Origin: Caulobacterales bacterium
GTDB lineage: Bacteria > Pseudomonadota > Alphaproteobacteria > Caulobacterales > Aquidulcibacteraceae
Length of the DNA: 64,000 nt
Assembly: GCA_017303355.1 (NCBI GenBank)
Contig: JAFLCU010000015.1
Coordinates: 34,945-98,944 of the forward strand
Reading direction: 5' to 3'
Shown: piece after piece, positions 20,365 through 28,772 of the stretch
Numbering within the stretch: the first letter of the stretch is position 1
Layout: each line of letters opens with the position of its first letter
Program-made: the position numbers and the translations under genes
The notes under the pieces: model-generated
Database searches by the model: none
Seen by the model: the letters and a program-made list of their open reading frames with translations, nothing else
Told to the model about the DNA's origin: nothing

Positions 20365-20637
20365 ATGAGCATGGCAAAGGTTTGCGGTGTGTTGAGCGCG
20401 ATGGCCGCGGCCGCGCTTGCGATGAGCGCGACAGCGGCCGCGCACACCGGCGGCGACAGCCTGGCCGCCATCGACGAGGATGGCCGCTTCGTGGTGGCGC
20501 GTGTGGAGAGCGATGCGGCGCTTGAAGCGGCGCAACTGCTTGATGACGACGCGCCGGAACTGATGCGCGTCGCGGTCAACTTCATCTGCCCGCCGCCACC
20601 TCCGCCCCCGCCACCGCCGCCGCCGAATCCAAACTGA
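20365..20637 (+). CDS. Candidate RiPP precursor ending in Cys-Pro12-Asn-Pro-Asn
   Basis: 90 residues. An N-terminal hydrophobic stretch (about 7-25, ending near TAAAHTGG) looks like a signal peptide or hydrophobic leader. An acidic middle follows (DEDGRF..., DDDAPE), then the end VNFIC, twelve Pro and NPN. The only Cys is directly before the Pro run. The start ATG 20365 has GGGAG 8 nt upstream. The Pro run uses four different codons, so it is kept at the protein level rather than being a simple DNA repeat. A radical SAM enzyme follows after 43 nt, a layout typical of ribosomally made, modified peptides. The precursor role is inferred from size, position and the odd C terminus; a small cell-envelope protein is the alternative. 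Confidence 0.65.
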   Translation: MSMAKVCGVLSAMAAAALAMSATAAAHTGGDSLAAIDEDGRFVVARVESDAALEAAQLLDDDAPELMRVAVNFICPPPPPPPPPPPPNPN

Positions 20638-20680
20638 GGGCGCGGGCCCGTTCGATCCACATGGTGAGCTGAGGTGCGGT

Positions 20681-21715
20681 ATGTCCGTTCAAGCGGAACC
20701 CGTGCGCGCGCCCGCGCGCGACGACGGAATTCGACGCAAAGTCGCAACGCTGTGCCTCAGCAACCGTGTACTCGAACTGATCGTGTTGCCGACCGAGCAG
20801 TGCAATTTCCGCTGCCTCTATTGCTACGAGGATTTTGCCATCGGGCGGATGCCGGCGGAGGTGGTGGCCGGCGTCAAGGCGCTGATCGCGCGCCGCGCGC
20901 CAGAATTGGCGCAGCTGCATCTGAGTTTCTTCGGCGGCGAACCGTTGATCGCGGCCGATATCGTTGAGGACATTTCAACGGCGGCGCATGTCGCTCTGGG
21001 CGCGCGTTATACGGGCTCCGTCACAACGAACGGCGCGCTGCTGACGATTGAGCGGGCGCGGGCGCTACGCGAGGTTGGCGTGCGCGCCTATCAGATTTCG
21101 CTGGATGGCGTGGCCGAGGCGCACGATGCCACCCGGCGGCGCGCCAATGGCGCGGGCACGTTTGCGCAGATCTGGGCGAATTTGATCGCATTGCGCGAGA
21201 GCGATCTTGATGTTGATGTCGTGCTGCGCTTGCATGCGCTGCCGGAAAATATCGCCTCGCTGCATGCGCTGATCGAACTGATCCGGGCCGAACTGTCGGA
21301 TAGCCGCTTCAGCATTATTTTGAAACCGGTCGGGCGCTGGGGCGGGCCGAACGATGCTGAGTTCGCGACGTTGCCGGAGGCGCATCCAGCACTTGCGGAG
21401 CTGCGCCGCGCCGCGCGGGATTTCCTGCCTGTGCGCGAGGATGATGGCGCGCCGCCCGTGTGCTATGCGGCGCGCAGCAATTCCCTAGTGATCCGCGCCA
21501 ATGGCCGCGTCGGCAAATGCACCGTCGCGTTGCGTGACGCGCGCAATGATATCGGCGCCATCACGCCGGAAGGGAAGCTCGCCATCGATGCCGCAAAACT
21601 GAAGCCGTGGCTTGCCGGCGTCGATGAAATGGATTTGTTCGCGCTGGCGTGCCCGGCGGCGGCGATGAACTGGAAGGCGGCAGCCGATGCGCCGCGCCGA
21701 GCGATCGAGTGCTGA
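20681..21715 (+). CDS. Radical SAM enzyme with SPASM-like C-terminal cysteines
   Basis: 344 residues. The CX3CX2C cluster motif CNFRCLYCY (Cys41, 45, 48) binds the 4Fe-4S cluster that splits S-adenosylmethionine. FFGGEPL (GGE at 85-87) and VTTNGALL are further radical SAM motifs, and the core spans about 30-230. The C-terminal part has four Cys (about 265, 287, 328 and the last residue 344) around GKCTVAL and ACPAA, as in SPASM/twitch domains that carry an auxiliary cluster and modify peptides. It is one of three genes, between the Pro-rich peptide and a DUF6065 gene. It most likely modifies the peptide at 20365, by crosslink or epimerisation; the exact chemistry cannot be read from sequence. 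Confidence 0.88.
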   Translation: MSVQAEPVRAPARDDGIRRKVATLCLSNRVLELIVLPTEQCNFRCLYCYEDFAIGRMPAEVVAGVKALIARRAPELAQLHLSFFGGEPLIAADIVEDISTAAHVALGARYTGSVTTNGALLTIERARALREVGVRAYQISLDGVAEAHDATRRRANGAGTFAQIWANLIALRESDLDVDVVLRLHALPENIASLHALIELIRAELSDSRFSIILKPVGRWGGPNDAEFATLPEAHPALAELRRAARDFLPVREDDGAPPVCYAARSNSLVIRANGRVGKCTVALRDARNDIGAITPEGKLAIDAAKLKPWLAGVDEMDLFALACPAAAMNWKAAADAPRRAIEC

Positions 21716-21722
21716 GGCGCGC

Positions 21723-22460
21723 GTGAAACTCATTGCCTACCGCCTCCGTGATGGCGCGCCGGAGCCGCAGCCCGGCAGACCAACGCGCGAATGGATGGAC
21801 CAAACCGCGCAGAAATATGCGTATCGCTGCTTGCCGCTGCGTGTCGCGAACACGCACGGCTGGGAGATTTGTACCGATGCAGCGTTCGAGGCGCGCTGGG
21901 ATGGCGCCGATGACGTGGGTGGCGTGCAGATTCGCTCGCAAAGCGGCGGATTTGTCGTGCCAGCCTCGCACTTTGGTCATGGCGTGCTGACGATACAATT
22001 TCAGTGGCTGTTTCGTACCGAACCGCGGCAAGTCGGCCTTTGGGTGGCGGGGCCGCCGAATTGGCCGAAGGACGGCATCGCGCCGCTTTCGGGCTTGGTG
22101 GAAACGGCGTGGGCGCCGTTCACTTTCACGATGAATTGGAAATTCACGCGACCGGGCAAGTGGGTGCGGTTCGAGGAGGGCGAGCCCGTCTGCTTCTTCT
22201 TCCCGCTCGATTACGTGGGAATCGAAACCGCGACGGTGGAAACGCGGGCGATCGAGGACGATGCGGAGCTGCATGCCGCGCACACGGCATGGAAGGTTTC
22301 GCGCAACGACTTTAACGCGCGCCTGGCCGAAGGCGAGGCGCACGCCGTCGCGCAGAAATGGCAGCGTGATTATTTTACGGGCCGCGATCCATTTTCTGGC
22401 GAGCGGCCAGAATTGCATCGCTTCAAGGCCGCGCCAGCGACTTTCAAGAAATCAGACTAG
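21723..22460 (+). CDS. DUF6065-family protein, third gene of the peptide cluster
   Basis: 245 residues. The N terminus KLIAYRLRDG followed by YAYRCLPLRVANTHGWEI is, as I recall, the hallmark of DUF6065, a family without a known function. The middle region alternates aromatic and hydrophobic strands (FTMNWKFTRPGKWVRFEEGE) and looks like a beta-sandwich or cupin-like barrel. I chose GTG 21723: GAGG lies 5 nt upstream and it starts 8 nt after the radical SAM stop. An ATG at 21687 would overlap that gene. Tight coupling suggests it acts on the same product, for instance as a second tailoring enzyme or a carrier. Its end overlaps the convergent kinase by 4 nt. Confidence 0.7.
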   Translation: MKLIAYRLRDGAPEPQPGRPTREWMDQTAQKYAYRCLPLRVANTHGWEICTDAAFEARWDGADDVGGVQIRSQSGGFVVPASHFGHGVLTIQFQWLFRTEPRQVGLWVAGPPNWPKDGIAPLSGLVETAWAPFTFTMNWKFTRPGKWVRFEEGEPVCFFFPLDYVGIETATVETRAIEDDAELHAAHTAWKVSRNDFNARLAEGEAHAVAQKWQRDYFTGRDPFSGERPELHRFKAAPATFKKSD

Positions 22461-23728
22461 AGCACGAGGCGCAAGCGGGCGCCGCCGAGCGGCGAGCGCA
22501 TCATGGTGAGCGCGCCCTTATGCGCGGCGGCGACTTGGCGCGCGATCGCGAGGCCAATCCCCATGCCGTCTCGCTTGGTCGAAAAGAAAGGCTGAAATAA
22601 ATTGGCCTCGGCTTCCGTGCTGAAGCCATCGCCATTGTCATTGACGTCGATCACCAAGCGGTATTCGTCGGAGAGCCAGGCGTGGATGACGACGTGGCCG
22701 CCGCTCGCGTTGTTGGCGATAGCCTCGCGCGCATTCTTCACCAGATTGGCGATGGCGCGCGTGGCGAGCGCTGGATCTACCTCGGCGCGGAGATCCGCCG
22801 GCTCGATCTTTATCGTTGTGTGATCATCCGGCGCGCCGGTGGCGTCTTGCAGAATGTCGGCGACAAGCGCGCTTCGGCGTTGGGCGGTGAGCGGCTGGGA
22901 TAGTTCGCGATAACGTTCCACGAAAGAAAGCAAAAGCGCCGCGCGGCGCTCGAGAATCGAGAGCACTTCCCGCGTTGATGCATTGGCGCCGGCGGCGGCT
23001 GATTGCGCCATCGAGATGACGGGCGTAAGCCCGTTCATGACCTCGTGCGTGAGGATACGCGCTTGCGTACGCCAGGCGGCAAGTTCGGCTGCCTCCAATT
23101 CGCCCTCGATGTCGGTGAGCGCGATGACGGTCAAGGGCCCCGTCGCGGAACTGATGTTCGCGCTCGCCACGCGCTGGCGGCGCGCGCCCGCGAACGATGG
23201 CAGGTCGACGACGTCGGGCGGCGCGCCGTTGCGGGATTGCGCGAACGCAGCGCGAAGGCTTTCGCCCAGTCGGGTGAGCGCGTCGTCGGCGCTTAGTTTC
23301 TCCGCGCCAAGCAGCCGGCATCCAGCCGTATTGAGGCCGATGATGCTTCCATCGACCTCCTGGCCGAGCACCGGGGTTGACAATCTATCGAGCAGCGCGC
23401 GCTGGAACTGTGCTTGAGCGGCGGCCTCCCGGCGTTCGGCGCTAAAGCGTTCAATGCCGCGCGTCATCAAGCGCGACAGCTCGCCTTGATTGACGATGGC
23501 TGATGGGTCGCCAAGCGCGAAGCTCTCGGCTTGATCGCGCGCGATGTTGAGTTCGCGCAGCAGAAAACGCGCGCCCGCGCGCGCGATCAATAGCGCGACG
23601 GCGAGCACAGCTAGGCCAAGCCACAACCAGACGCCGCCTTGTGCGAAGGCAAGGCCAGCACCCAGGGCGGCCAACAGCGCACCGCCAAGAAGAAGCGCGC
23701 CGTTGCGTGAAGCGCGGTCAGAGGCCAT
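22457..23728 (-). CDS. NtrY-like membrane sensor histidine kinase
   Basis: 423 residues. Two membrane helices (about 12-27 and 31-50), almost no periplasmic loop, a PAS-like region (about 110-205), then the HisKA box ILTHEVMNGLTPV with His228. The ATPase domain has NLVKNAREAI, DNGDGF and GMGIGLAIARQ. The short loop suggests that it senses a membrane or cytoplasmic signal. The start ATG 23728 overlaps the upstream regulator gene by 11 nt, so the two are translationally coupled and surely a pair. The open frame extends further upstream, but that part is the complement of regulator codons and is not protein-like. Confidence 0.87.
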   Translation of the reverse strand: MASDRASRNGALLLGGALLAALGAGLAFAQGGVWLWLGLAVLAVALLIARAGARFLLRELNIARDQAESFALGDPSAIVNQGELSRLMTRGIERFSAERREAAAQAQFQRALLDRLSTPVLGQEVDGSIIGLNTAGCRLLGAEKLSADDALTRLGESLRAAFAQSRNGAPPDVVDLPSFAGARRQRVASANISSATGPLTVIALTDIEGELEAAELAAWRTQARILTHEVMNGLTPVISMAQSAAAGANASTREVLSILERRAALLLSFVERYRELSQPLTAQRRSALVADILQDATGAPDDHTTIKIEPADLRAEVDPALATRAIANLVKNAREAIANNASGGHVVIHAWLSDEYRLVIDVNDNGDGFSTEAEANLFQPFFSTKRDGMGIGLAIARQVAAAHKGALTMMRSPLGGARLRLVL

Positions 23729-24899
23729 GCTTTTCCATTCGGCGATAGAGCGCGGCGCGGCTGATGCCGAGTTGCTTGGCGGCGTGGCTGACATTGTAGC
23801 TGTTGTCGGCAAGCGCCCGGCGCACAGCTTCCGCTTCGACATCCACGAGCGCAATCGGTGTCGATGTTGGCGCCGGCGCACCGGCGCTAAGGCCGAAATC
23901 CTCGGCCGTGTAGCTGGCGCCGGACGAGAGCATCACGGCGCGTTCGGCTGCTTGCAGCACCGCGCGCGCCGCACCCGGCCACGAAGCGCCGCGCGCCGCG
24001 ACAAGGGCGCTTTCATCCAACGTGCGCGCGGGGCGGCCGTGCTTGTTTTCGAAAGCGCGCAGCGCCTCGCGCAGCAATAACAGTGCGTCTTCGGGGCGTT
24101 CGCGCAACGGCGGGACAAGCACCTCAACGCCGGCGACGCGAGAGAGCAAGTCAGCGCGCACGCGCTGGCGCAAGTCCTCGCGCGTGCGGTTGGAGGTGCT
24201 GACAACGCGCCGTGGGCGCTGGTTGAGGAGGCCGACGAGCTGCGCTTGCGCCTCGGCGCTGAGATCGCTCAGCTCGCGTATGAAGATGATGCTGTCGTGT
24301 GGCGGCGTTTCGGCGCTGAACGGCGTAAGCGCGCGTCCCGGTGCGAACACCTCTTGGGCCAAGCGTGATTTGCCGACGCCGGTTTCGCCAAGGATCAGCA
24401 CCGAAAGGCCTGTGCTGGCGATGCGGCGCAATGAATCGTGCGCGGCGCGCAGCGCCGAGGATTCCGCCAAAAACGGAACGACGCTCGCCGGATTCGCGGC
24501 CGGCGCCGCGCCACGACGCGCGCGCGAGATTTCGCTGGCCTCGCGCACTTTGTGAACCAGTTGCGGATTGGACCATGGTTTGGAAATAAAGTCGTCGGCG
24601 CCGCGCTTCATCGCCTCGACGGCGACGTTCATGCCGCCAAAGGCGGTGATGACGACAATGGCGACGTTGCGATCCTTGACGCGAATGTCCTCGATCAGCC
24701 GCAAGCCTTCCTGGTTGGAATTCGCGCCGCGACTAAAATTGAGATCAACCAGCAGAACATCGCCGACCGGTACGCGCGCCAGCAGGTGAGCGGGGTCGCT
24801 GAGCGTTTCGATCACGATGCCCTGTGGCTGCAGCGCCAGGGTGATGGCCTTCAGCACATCTGCGTCGTCATCGACGGCTATGACATTGATGTCCGCCAC
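23718..24899 (-). CDS. NtrC-type response regulator with a degenerate ATPase domain
   Basis: 393 residues. The receiver (1-120) has acidic residues at 10-12, acceptor Asp52 (LLVDLNFSRG) and Lys in SKPW. The AAA+ part has Walker A GETGVGKS (171-178) but is shortened. The GAFTGA loop that contacts sigma-54 is absent, and the Walker B region reads DSIIFIRELSDL rather than GGTLFLDEI. A Fis-type helix-turn-helix (about 355-390: VSHAAKQLGISRAALYRRM) binds DNA. It therefore probably does not activate sigma-54 and acts as a DNA-binding regulator, perhaps at sigma-70 promoters. It is divergent from a MacB-type ABC exporter, the obvious target. Confidence 0.85.
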   Translation of the reverse strand: MADINVIAVDDDADVLKAITLALQPQGIVIETLSDPAHLLARVPVGDVLLVDLNFSRGANSNQEGLRLIEDIRVKDRNVAIVVITAFGGMNVAVEAMKRGADDFISKPWSNPQLVHKVREASEISRARRGAAPAANPASVVPFLAESSALRAAHDSLRRIASTGLSVLILGETGVGKSRLAQEVFAPGRALTPFSAETPPHDSIIFIRELSDLSAEAQAQLVGLLNQRPRRVVSTSNRTREDLRQRVRADLLSRVAGVEVLVPPLRERPEDALLLLREALRAFENKHGRPARTLDESALVAARGASWPGAARAVLQAAERAVMLSSGASYTAEDFGLSAGAPAPTSTPIALVDVEAEAVRRALADNSYNVSHAAKQLGISRAALYRRMEKHGL

Positions 24900-24922
24900 T
24901 GTCCGCTCCCGAACGATTATAG

Positions 24923-24938
24923 TGTCCTATTTCGAACA
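24923..24938. promoter_or_regulatory. Possible operator between regulator and ABC exporter
   Basis: TGTCCTATTTCGAACA is an imperfect palindrome (TGTCC against GAACA, one mismatch) in the 145-nt divergent gap 24900-25044. Such dyads suit a dimeric Fis-type helix-turn-helix, so the NtrC-type regulator could bind here and control both directions. Only one copy was found. Confidence 0.3.
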
Positions 24939-25044
24939 ATCCGGCCACTGGCGATCGAGGTGATGGGGCTAAGTATCTGATACGTCTGCATTTCGTGGGA
25001 ACATTAAGGACGTGCCATCCTTCATGTTGGTACGGAAGGCGTGC

Positions 25045-25725
25045 ATGATCGAGCTTAGCCGCGTCGGCAAGGTCTTCCGCAATGGGATGGTCGAGACGAC
25101 CGCGCTGGCGGACCTCGACCTCACCATCCACGCCGGCGATTTCGTCGCCGTCATGGGGCCGTCCGGCTGCGGGAAATCCACGCTGCTGGCGCTGCTGGGG
25201 CTGATCGAGCGGCCGACCAGCGGCCGTTACGTGCTCAACGGCGAGGATGTGTCGGCGACGCCGGAGCGCATCGCCGCCATGCGCCGTCGCGATCTCGTCG
25301 GCATGATCTTCCAGCAATACAATTTGATCGACGAACTGACCGTCGCGCAGAATATCGAGTTGGCCTTGCGCTATCGTTCTCTGCCCGAGGCGGAGCGCAG
25401 GACGCGCGTGGACGAGGCGATGGACCGCGTCGCCATCGCGCACCGCGCAAAGCACTATCCCGGCCAATTGTCGGGTGGGCAGCAACAGCGCGCCGCCATC
25501 GCGCGCGCGATCGTCGGCCAGCCAAAGCTCATTCTGGCGGACGAGCCGACGGGCAATCTCGACAGCGCCAGCGGAACGCAGATCGTCGATATTCTGAAGG
25601 GGCTCAACGCGCAGGGCGCAACCCTGATCATGGCCACGCATTCGCAAATGCAGGCCGATCAGGCGCGCCATGTCGTGCATATGTTGGACGGGCGTATTGT
25701 CTCCGCCGTCGCGAAAGCGCGGTGA
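25045..25725 (+). CDS. ABC transporter ATP-binding protein (MacB/LolD type)
   Basis: 226 residues. Walker [11 protein letters not shown]-loop FQQYNLI, signature LSGGQQQR, Walker [13 protein letters not shown] and H-loop THS are all present, so the ATPase is intact. EPTGNLDS is typical of the MacB/LolD/FtsE branch, which drives mechanotransmission rather than classical substrate import. The start ATG 25045 follows GGAAGG; an upstream in-frame ATG at 25012 lacks a ribosome site. It precedes its permease by 5 nt and diverges from the two-component pair. Confidence 0.93.
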   Translation: MIELSRVGKVFRNGMVETTALADLDLTIHAGDFVAVMGPSGCGKSTLLALLGLIERPTSGRYVLNGEDVSATPERIAAMRRRDLVGMIFQQYNLIDELTVAQNIELALRYRSLPEAERRTRVDEAMDRVAIAHRAKHYPGQLSGGQQQRAAIARAIVGQPKLILADEPTGNLDSASGTQIVDILKGLNAQGATLIMATHSQMQADQARHVVHMLDGRIVSAVAKAR

Positions 25726-25730
25726 GGGCG

Positions 25731-28106
25731 ATGATGTTTGACATCCACGCCAGCTTGCGCGGCGCCGCGTTGCATTTGCGCTATCTGGCGTTCACCTGGC
25801 TTGGCCTCACGCTGGCGTTCGCGAGCGCGGTGCTGATTGGCGCCTACACATTGCATGAGCTGGGCTACGAGCGCTGGATTCCAGATGTCGAGCAGGTCGT
25901 TGTCGTCGAATCGCGCGTGGCGACGCCGGCGCGCGCGACCGAGCGCATGATCGCCAGCCAATTGCTGTTGACGCCAAGCCTGCCGCAGCCGCTTTCGGGC
26001 GTCGCCCATGTGGCGCGCGTATGGGAGCATGAGGCCGACGTCGCGCCCGGCGCCGCGTGGCTGCCGCGCCGATTGCTGTTCGCGGATGCCGATATCATCG
26101 AGGTGTTCGGGCTGCGTTCATTCGCTGGCGACGCGCGCGCGGCGCTCGCGACGCCAGGCCAGCTGGTGCTCACGCGCGAGGTGGCGCAGGCGTGGTTTGG
26201 AAGCGCCGACGGCGTGCTTGGCCGGCGCGTTCGCGTGCGCATGGACGGGCGCACGACGCCTTTCACGATCGGCGCGATCATTAACAAGCCGGCGGGGCCT
26301 TCTCATCTCGATTTCGGCGCGCTCGCGCGGCTCGATCGCGATGTCACGGATGCGCCGCACGTGTTCGACAATTGGGCGAGCTTTTCAGGCCGCTCCTATA
26401 TGCGGCTACGGCGTGACGCCGATCGTGGCGCGATCGAGCGCGCGCTGGACGAAGCGGCGGCGCATGGTCTGCGCGCGCAATTCGGCGCGGCCGCGCAGGT
26501 TTCGGTGCGTTACGCTTTGCTGCCGGTCGCCAGCCTCCACATCGGCGGGCGCGAACGTCTGATTGATCGCGAAGCGAACGCCGCCGATCAGGTGTTCGTC
26601 TATGGCCTCGTCGGCGTCGGGGTCATGATCGCGACGCTCGCGAGCGCGAATTATGCGGCGCTGAACACAGCCTTCGCATCACGGCGCGCGCGAGAGATTG
26701 CCTTGCTCCGCGTCGTCGGCGCCACGCCGCGGAGCATCGTATGGGGCATGTTCGTCGAGGCGACGATTGTCGTGCTCGCCTCCTTGGCGTCGGCGATGAT
26801 GCTGGCCTTCGCGGTCCTGCCATTCGTGAATGAGCTGCTTGGGTTTGAGCTTTCGCTGGCGCCATTGCTCACGCCGGCCGGCGTCGCGGGGCTTGCCGGA
26901 TTTGCATTGGCGCTGGGCGCCTTGGCCGGCGCGCTGCCCGCGCTCTCTCTTGCGAACACCGATTGCGCGCGCGTGCTCGCGGGCGGCGGGGCGAGTGCGC
27001 GGCTGCGGGCGGGGCGTCAGCGCTTCGCCGTGGTGGCGGCGCAATATGGCGTCTCGATCGCGCTCGGATCGCTCACGCTGATCGGCTTCTTGCAGGTCCA
27101 GCACATGCGCGAGTCAGCGCTTGGCTATGACCCGCATGGGCTTGTCATTCTGCGTGACGATACGTTTGGCGAGGGCGGGTTGTTGGAGGCGCTGCGCGCG
27201 GCGCCGGGCGTGCACGACGTCGCCGCAAGCTCAAATGGTCCGGGCGTGGGCGCGCGCAACGAGGAGATACTGACGCTTGGAAACGGCGATACGCTGAACA
27301 TCGAGCGGGTCGAAATCGCGGAAGATTTCTTTGCGACCTATCGTGCGCGGCTGCTGGCGGGCGCGGCGCCCGCGCAAACGGCGCGCGACGAAATTGTCGT
27401 GAACGAGAGCGCATTGGGCGCGCTTGGGATCGCCGACGCGGCGCGAGCGATCGGAAGCGCCGTCGATATTTCAGGTGAGGCGCGGCGCGTTGTTGGCGTG
27501 GTAAGGGATATTCGCTTTGGATCGGCGCGGGAGCGGGCGCGCCCGGTCTATTATGCGATGTCGCAGCGGACGATGTTCGTCGCCGTGCGCTTCATTGGCG
27601 TGAGCGACAGCGCGGCGCTTGGCGCCGTGCGCGAGATCTGGCGTCATCACAGAGCTGATGCGCCGATCGATGTGCGCACGGCCGGGCAGGCGATCGCGCA
27701 GGGCGCGGCGGCAGATCATCGGCGCAATCGTGTGCTCGCGGCGTTCAGTTGGGTAGGGCTGTTGCTGGCTTTGTTCGGCGCCTACGCGCTGTCGGCGTAC
27801 GCGGCCGAGCGCGGCGGCCGGGAGATGGCGATACGCCGCGTGGTCGGCGCCGATGGTTGGTCGATCGCGGCCTTGCATCTACGGCGCGCGGTGGCGCCCG
27901 CGCTTGTCGGCGCACTGGTTGCGGCGCCTATCGCTTACGCTTTTTCCGAACACTGGCTGTCGGGCTTTGACGCGCGTGTGCAACTCGCGCCGCTCTATAT
28001 TTTAATCGTGGTGTTGGCGGCGCTGCCGGTGGCGGCGTTGGCGTCCGTTTGGGAAGCAGCGGCGCTCGCGGGCGCGGCGCCGAGCGCGCGCTTGAGGTCA
28101 AGCTAG
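25731..28106 (+). CDS. FtsX-like ABC permease (two-module MacB type)
   Basis: About 791 residues. An N-terminal membrane helix (about 15-38), a large periplasmic domain (about 40-280) and three helices (about 290-390) make the first FtsX module; REIALLRVVGATPRSIVWG is the typical FtsX coupling sequence. A second copy follows: one helix near 430-450, a second periplasmic domain, then three helices after 650 with REMAIRRVVGADGWSI. Such two-module permeases work with a MacB-type ATPase on lipids, peptides or drugs. ATG 25731 and ATG 25734 are equally possible; the GAGGG at 25724 fits 25734 better. No periplasmic adaptor or outer-membrane partner gene is adjacent. Confidence 0.9.
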   Translation: MMFDIHASLRGAALHLRYLAFTWLGLTLAFASAVLIGAYTLHELGYERWIPDVEQVVVVESRVATPARATERMIASQLLLTPSLPQPLSGVAHVARVWEHEADVAPGAAWLPRRLLFADADIIEVFGLRSFAGDARAALATPGQLVLTREVAQAWFGSADGVLGRRVRVRMDGRTTPFTIGAIINKPAGPSHLDFGALARLDRDVTDAPHVFDNWASFSGRSYMRLRRDADRGAIERALDEAAAHGLRAQFGAAAQVSVRYALLPVASLHIGGRERLIDREANAADQVFVYGLVGVGVMIATLASANYAALNTAFASRRAREIALLRVVGATPRSIVWGMFVEATIVVLASLASAMMLAFAVLPFVNELLGFELSLAPLLTPAGVAGLAGFALALGALAGALPALSLANTDCARVLAGGGASARLRAGRQRFAVVAAQYGVSIALGSLTLIGFLQVQHMRESALGYDPHGLVILRDDTFGEGGLLEALRAAPGVHDVAASSNGPGVGARNEEILTLGNGDTLNIERVEIAEDFFATYRARLLAGAAPAQTARDEIVVNESALGALGIADAARAIGSAVDISGEARRVVGVVRDIRFGSARERARPVYYAMSQRTMFVAVRFIGVSDSAALGAVREIWRHHRADAPIDVRTAGQAIAQGAAADHRRNRVLAAFSWVGLLLALFGAYALSAYAAERGGREMAIRRVVGADGWSIAALHLRRAVAPALVGALVAAPIAYAFSEHWLSGFDARVQLAPLYILIVVLAALPVAALASVWEAAALAGAAPSARLRSS

Positions 28107-28133
28107 ATCGATATCTGCTTTTTGGGGGCGAAT

Positions 28134-28337
28134 ATGATGGTGCGTGAAGAAGGTGAAAGGACCATGTGGGCCAACGACGATGACAAAATCGAGTCACTGC
28201 GCAGGTTGCTGACGCTGAGCCGCGAAATCGCGATGATGCTCGACGTCGTTGACGGCGATTGCCGGGACGACATTCTCGATGGCATTGGCGCCGCCGAAAT
28301 CGGCTTGATGCGAGCTGTTGTGGAAGAGAGTCTGTAG
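28134..28337 (+). CDS. Small hypothetical helical protein
   Basis: 67 residues, acidic and probably all-helical (ESLRRLLTLSREIAMMLDVV...). It has a GGGGG ribosome site before ATG 28134 and sits 27 nt after the ABC permease, so it may be the last gene of that operon. No family is recognised. Composition resembles small regulatory or dimerising proteins, but this is not evidence of function. Confidence 0.55.
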   Translation: MMVREEGERTMWANDDDKIESLRRLLTLSREIAMMLDVVDGDCRDDILDGIGAAEIGLMRAVVEESL

Positions 28338-28346
28338 CCGCGCGGC

Positions 28347-28748
28347 TCAGCCGAGGAAACGTTGCACAAGATCCATGGGTACGCGTTTGATGCGGCGGGT
28401 TTGCGCATCGAGCATGCACCAATTGGATTTGATCTGTGCTGACGGCTTTTCGGCGCCGAGTTTGTAGATGTCCACGAAGCGCGCCCATGCCGGCCCGCGC
28501 GGCGCGTCATCGACCCAGGTGCGCACCTCGACCTCGTCGCCCAATTGCAATTGCGCGCGATAATCGACCTCGTGCCGCATCACCACCCAGACAAAGCCCG
28601 CGACCATCTCGTCGCTCGCGCGTGCGCGCCAATGGGCGATGGCGATATCCTGGGCGTAGCGCAGATAGACGATGTTGTTGACGTGGCCGAGTTCATCGAT
28701 GTCGGCGGCGTCGACGGGGAAACGCTGCGTGAAAATCTCTGCGGCCAT
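28347..28748 (-). CDS. YbgC/FadM-type acyl-CoA thioesterase
   Basis: 133 residues, a single hot-dog domain. The 4HBT signature is clear: DIDELGHVNNIVYLRYAQD near residues 15-33, with the catalytic Asp at its start. The Arg/Trp-rich strands (VEVRTWVDDAPRGPAWARF) fit the beta-sheet. Such enzymes hydrolyse acyl-CoA; chain length cannot be predicted. The start is ATG 28748; an upstream in-frame ATG at 28766 is less protein-like. Confidence 0.85.
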   Translation of the reverse strand: MAAEIFTQRFPVDAADIDELGHVNNIVYLRYAQDIAIAHWRARASDEMVAGFVWVVMRHEVDYRAQLQLGDEVEVRTWVDDAPRGPAWARFVDIYKLGAEKPSAQIKSNWCMLDAQTRRIKRVPMDLVQRFLG

Positions 28749-28772
28749 ACCGCAAGGGTAGCGCAAAAAGCG

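Noticed and set aside
20586..20625. Simple-sequence repeat or CRISPR-like element
   Set aside because: The CCN run is a coding proline tract with mixed codons; there are no spaced repeats.
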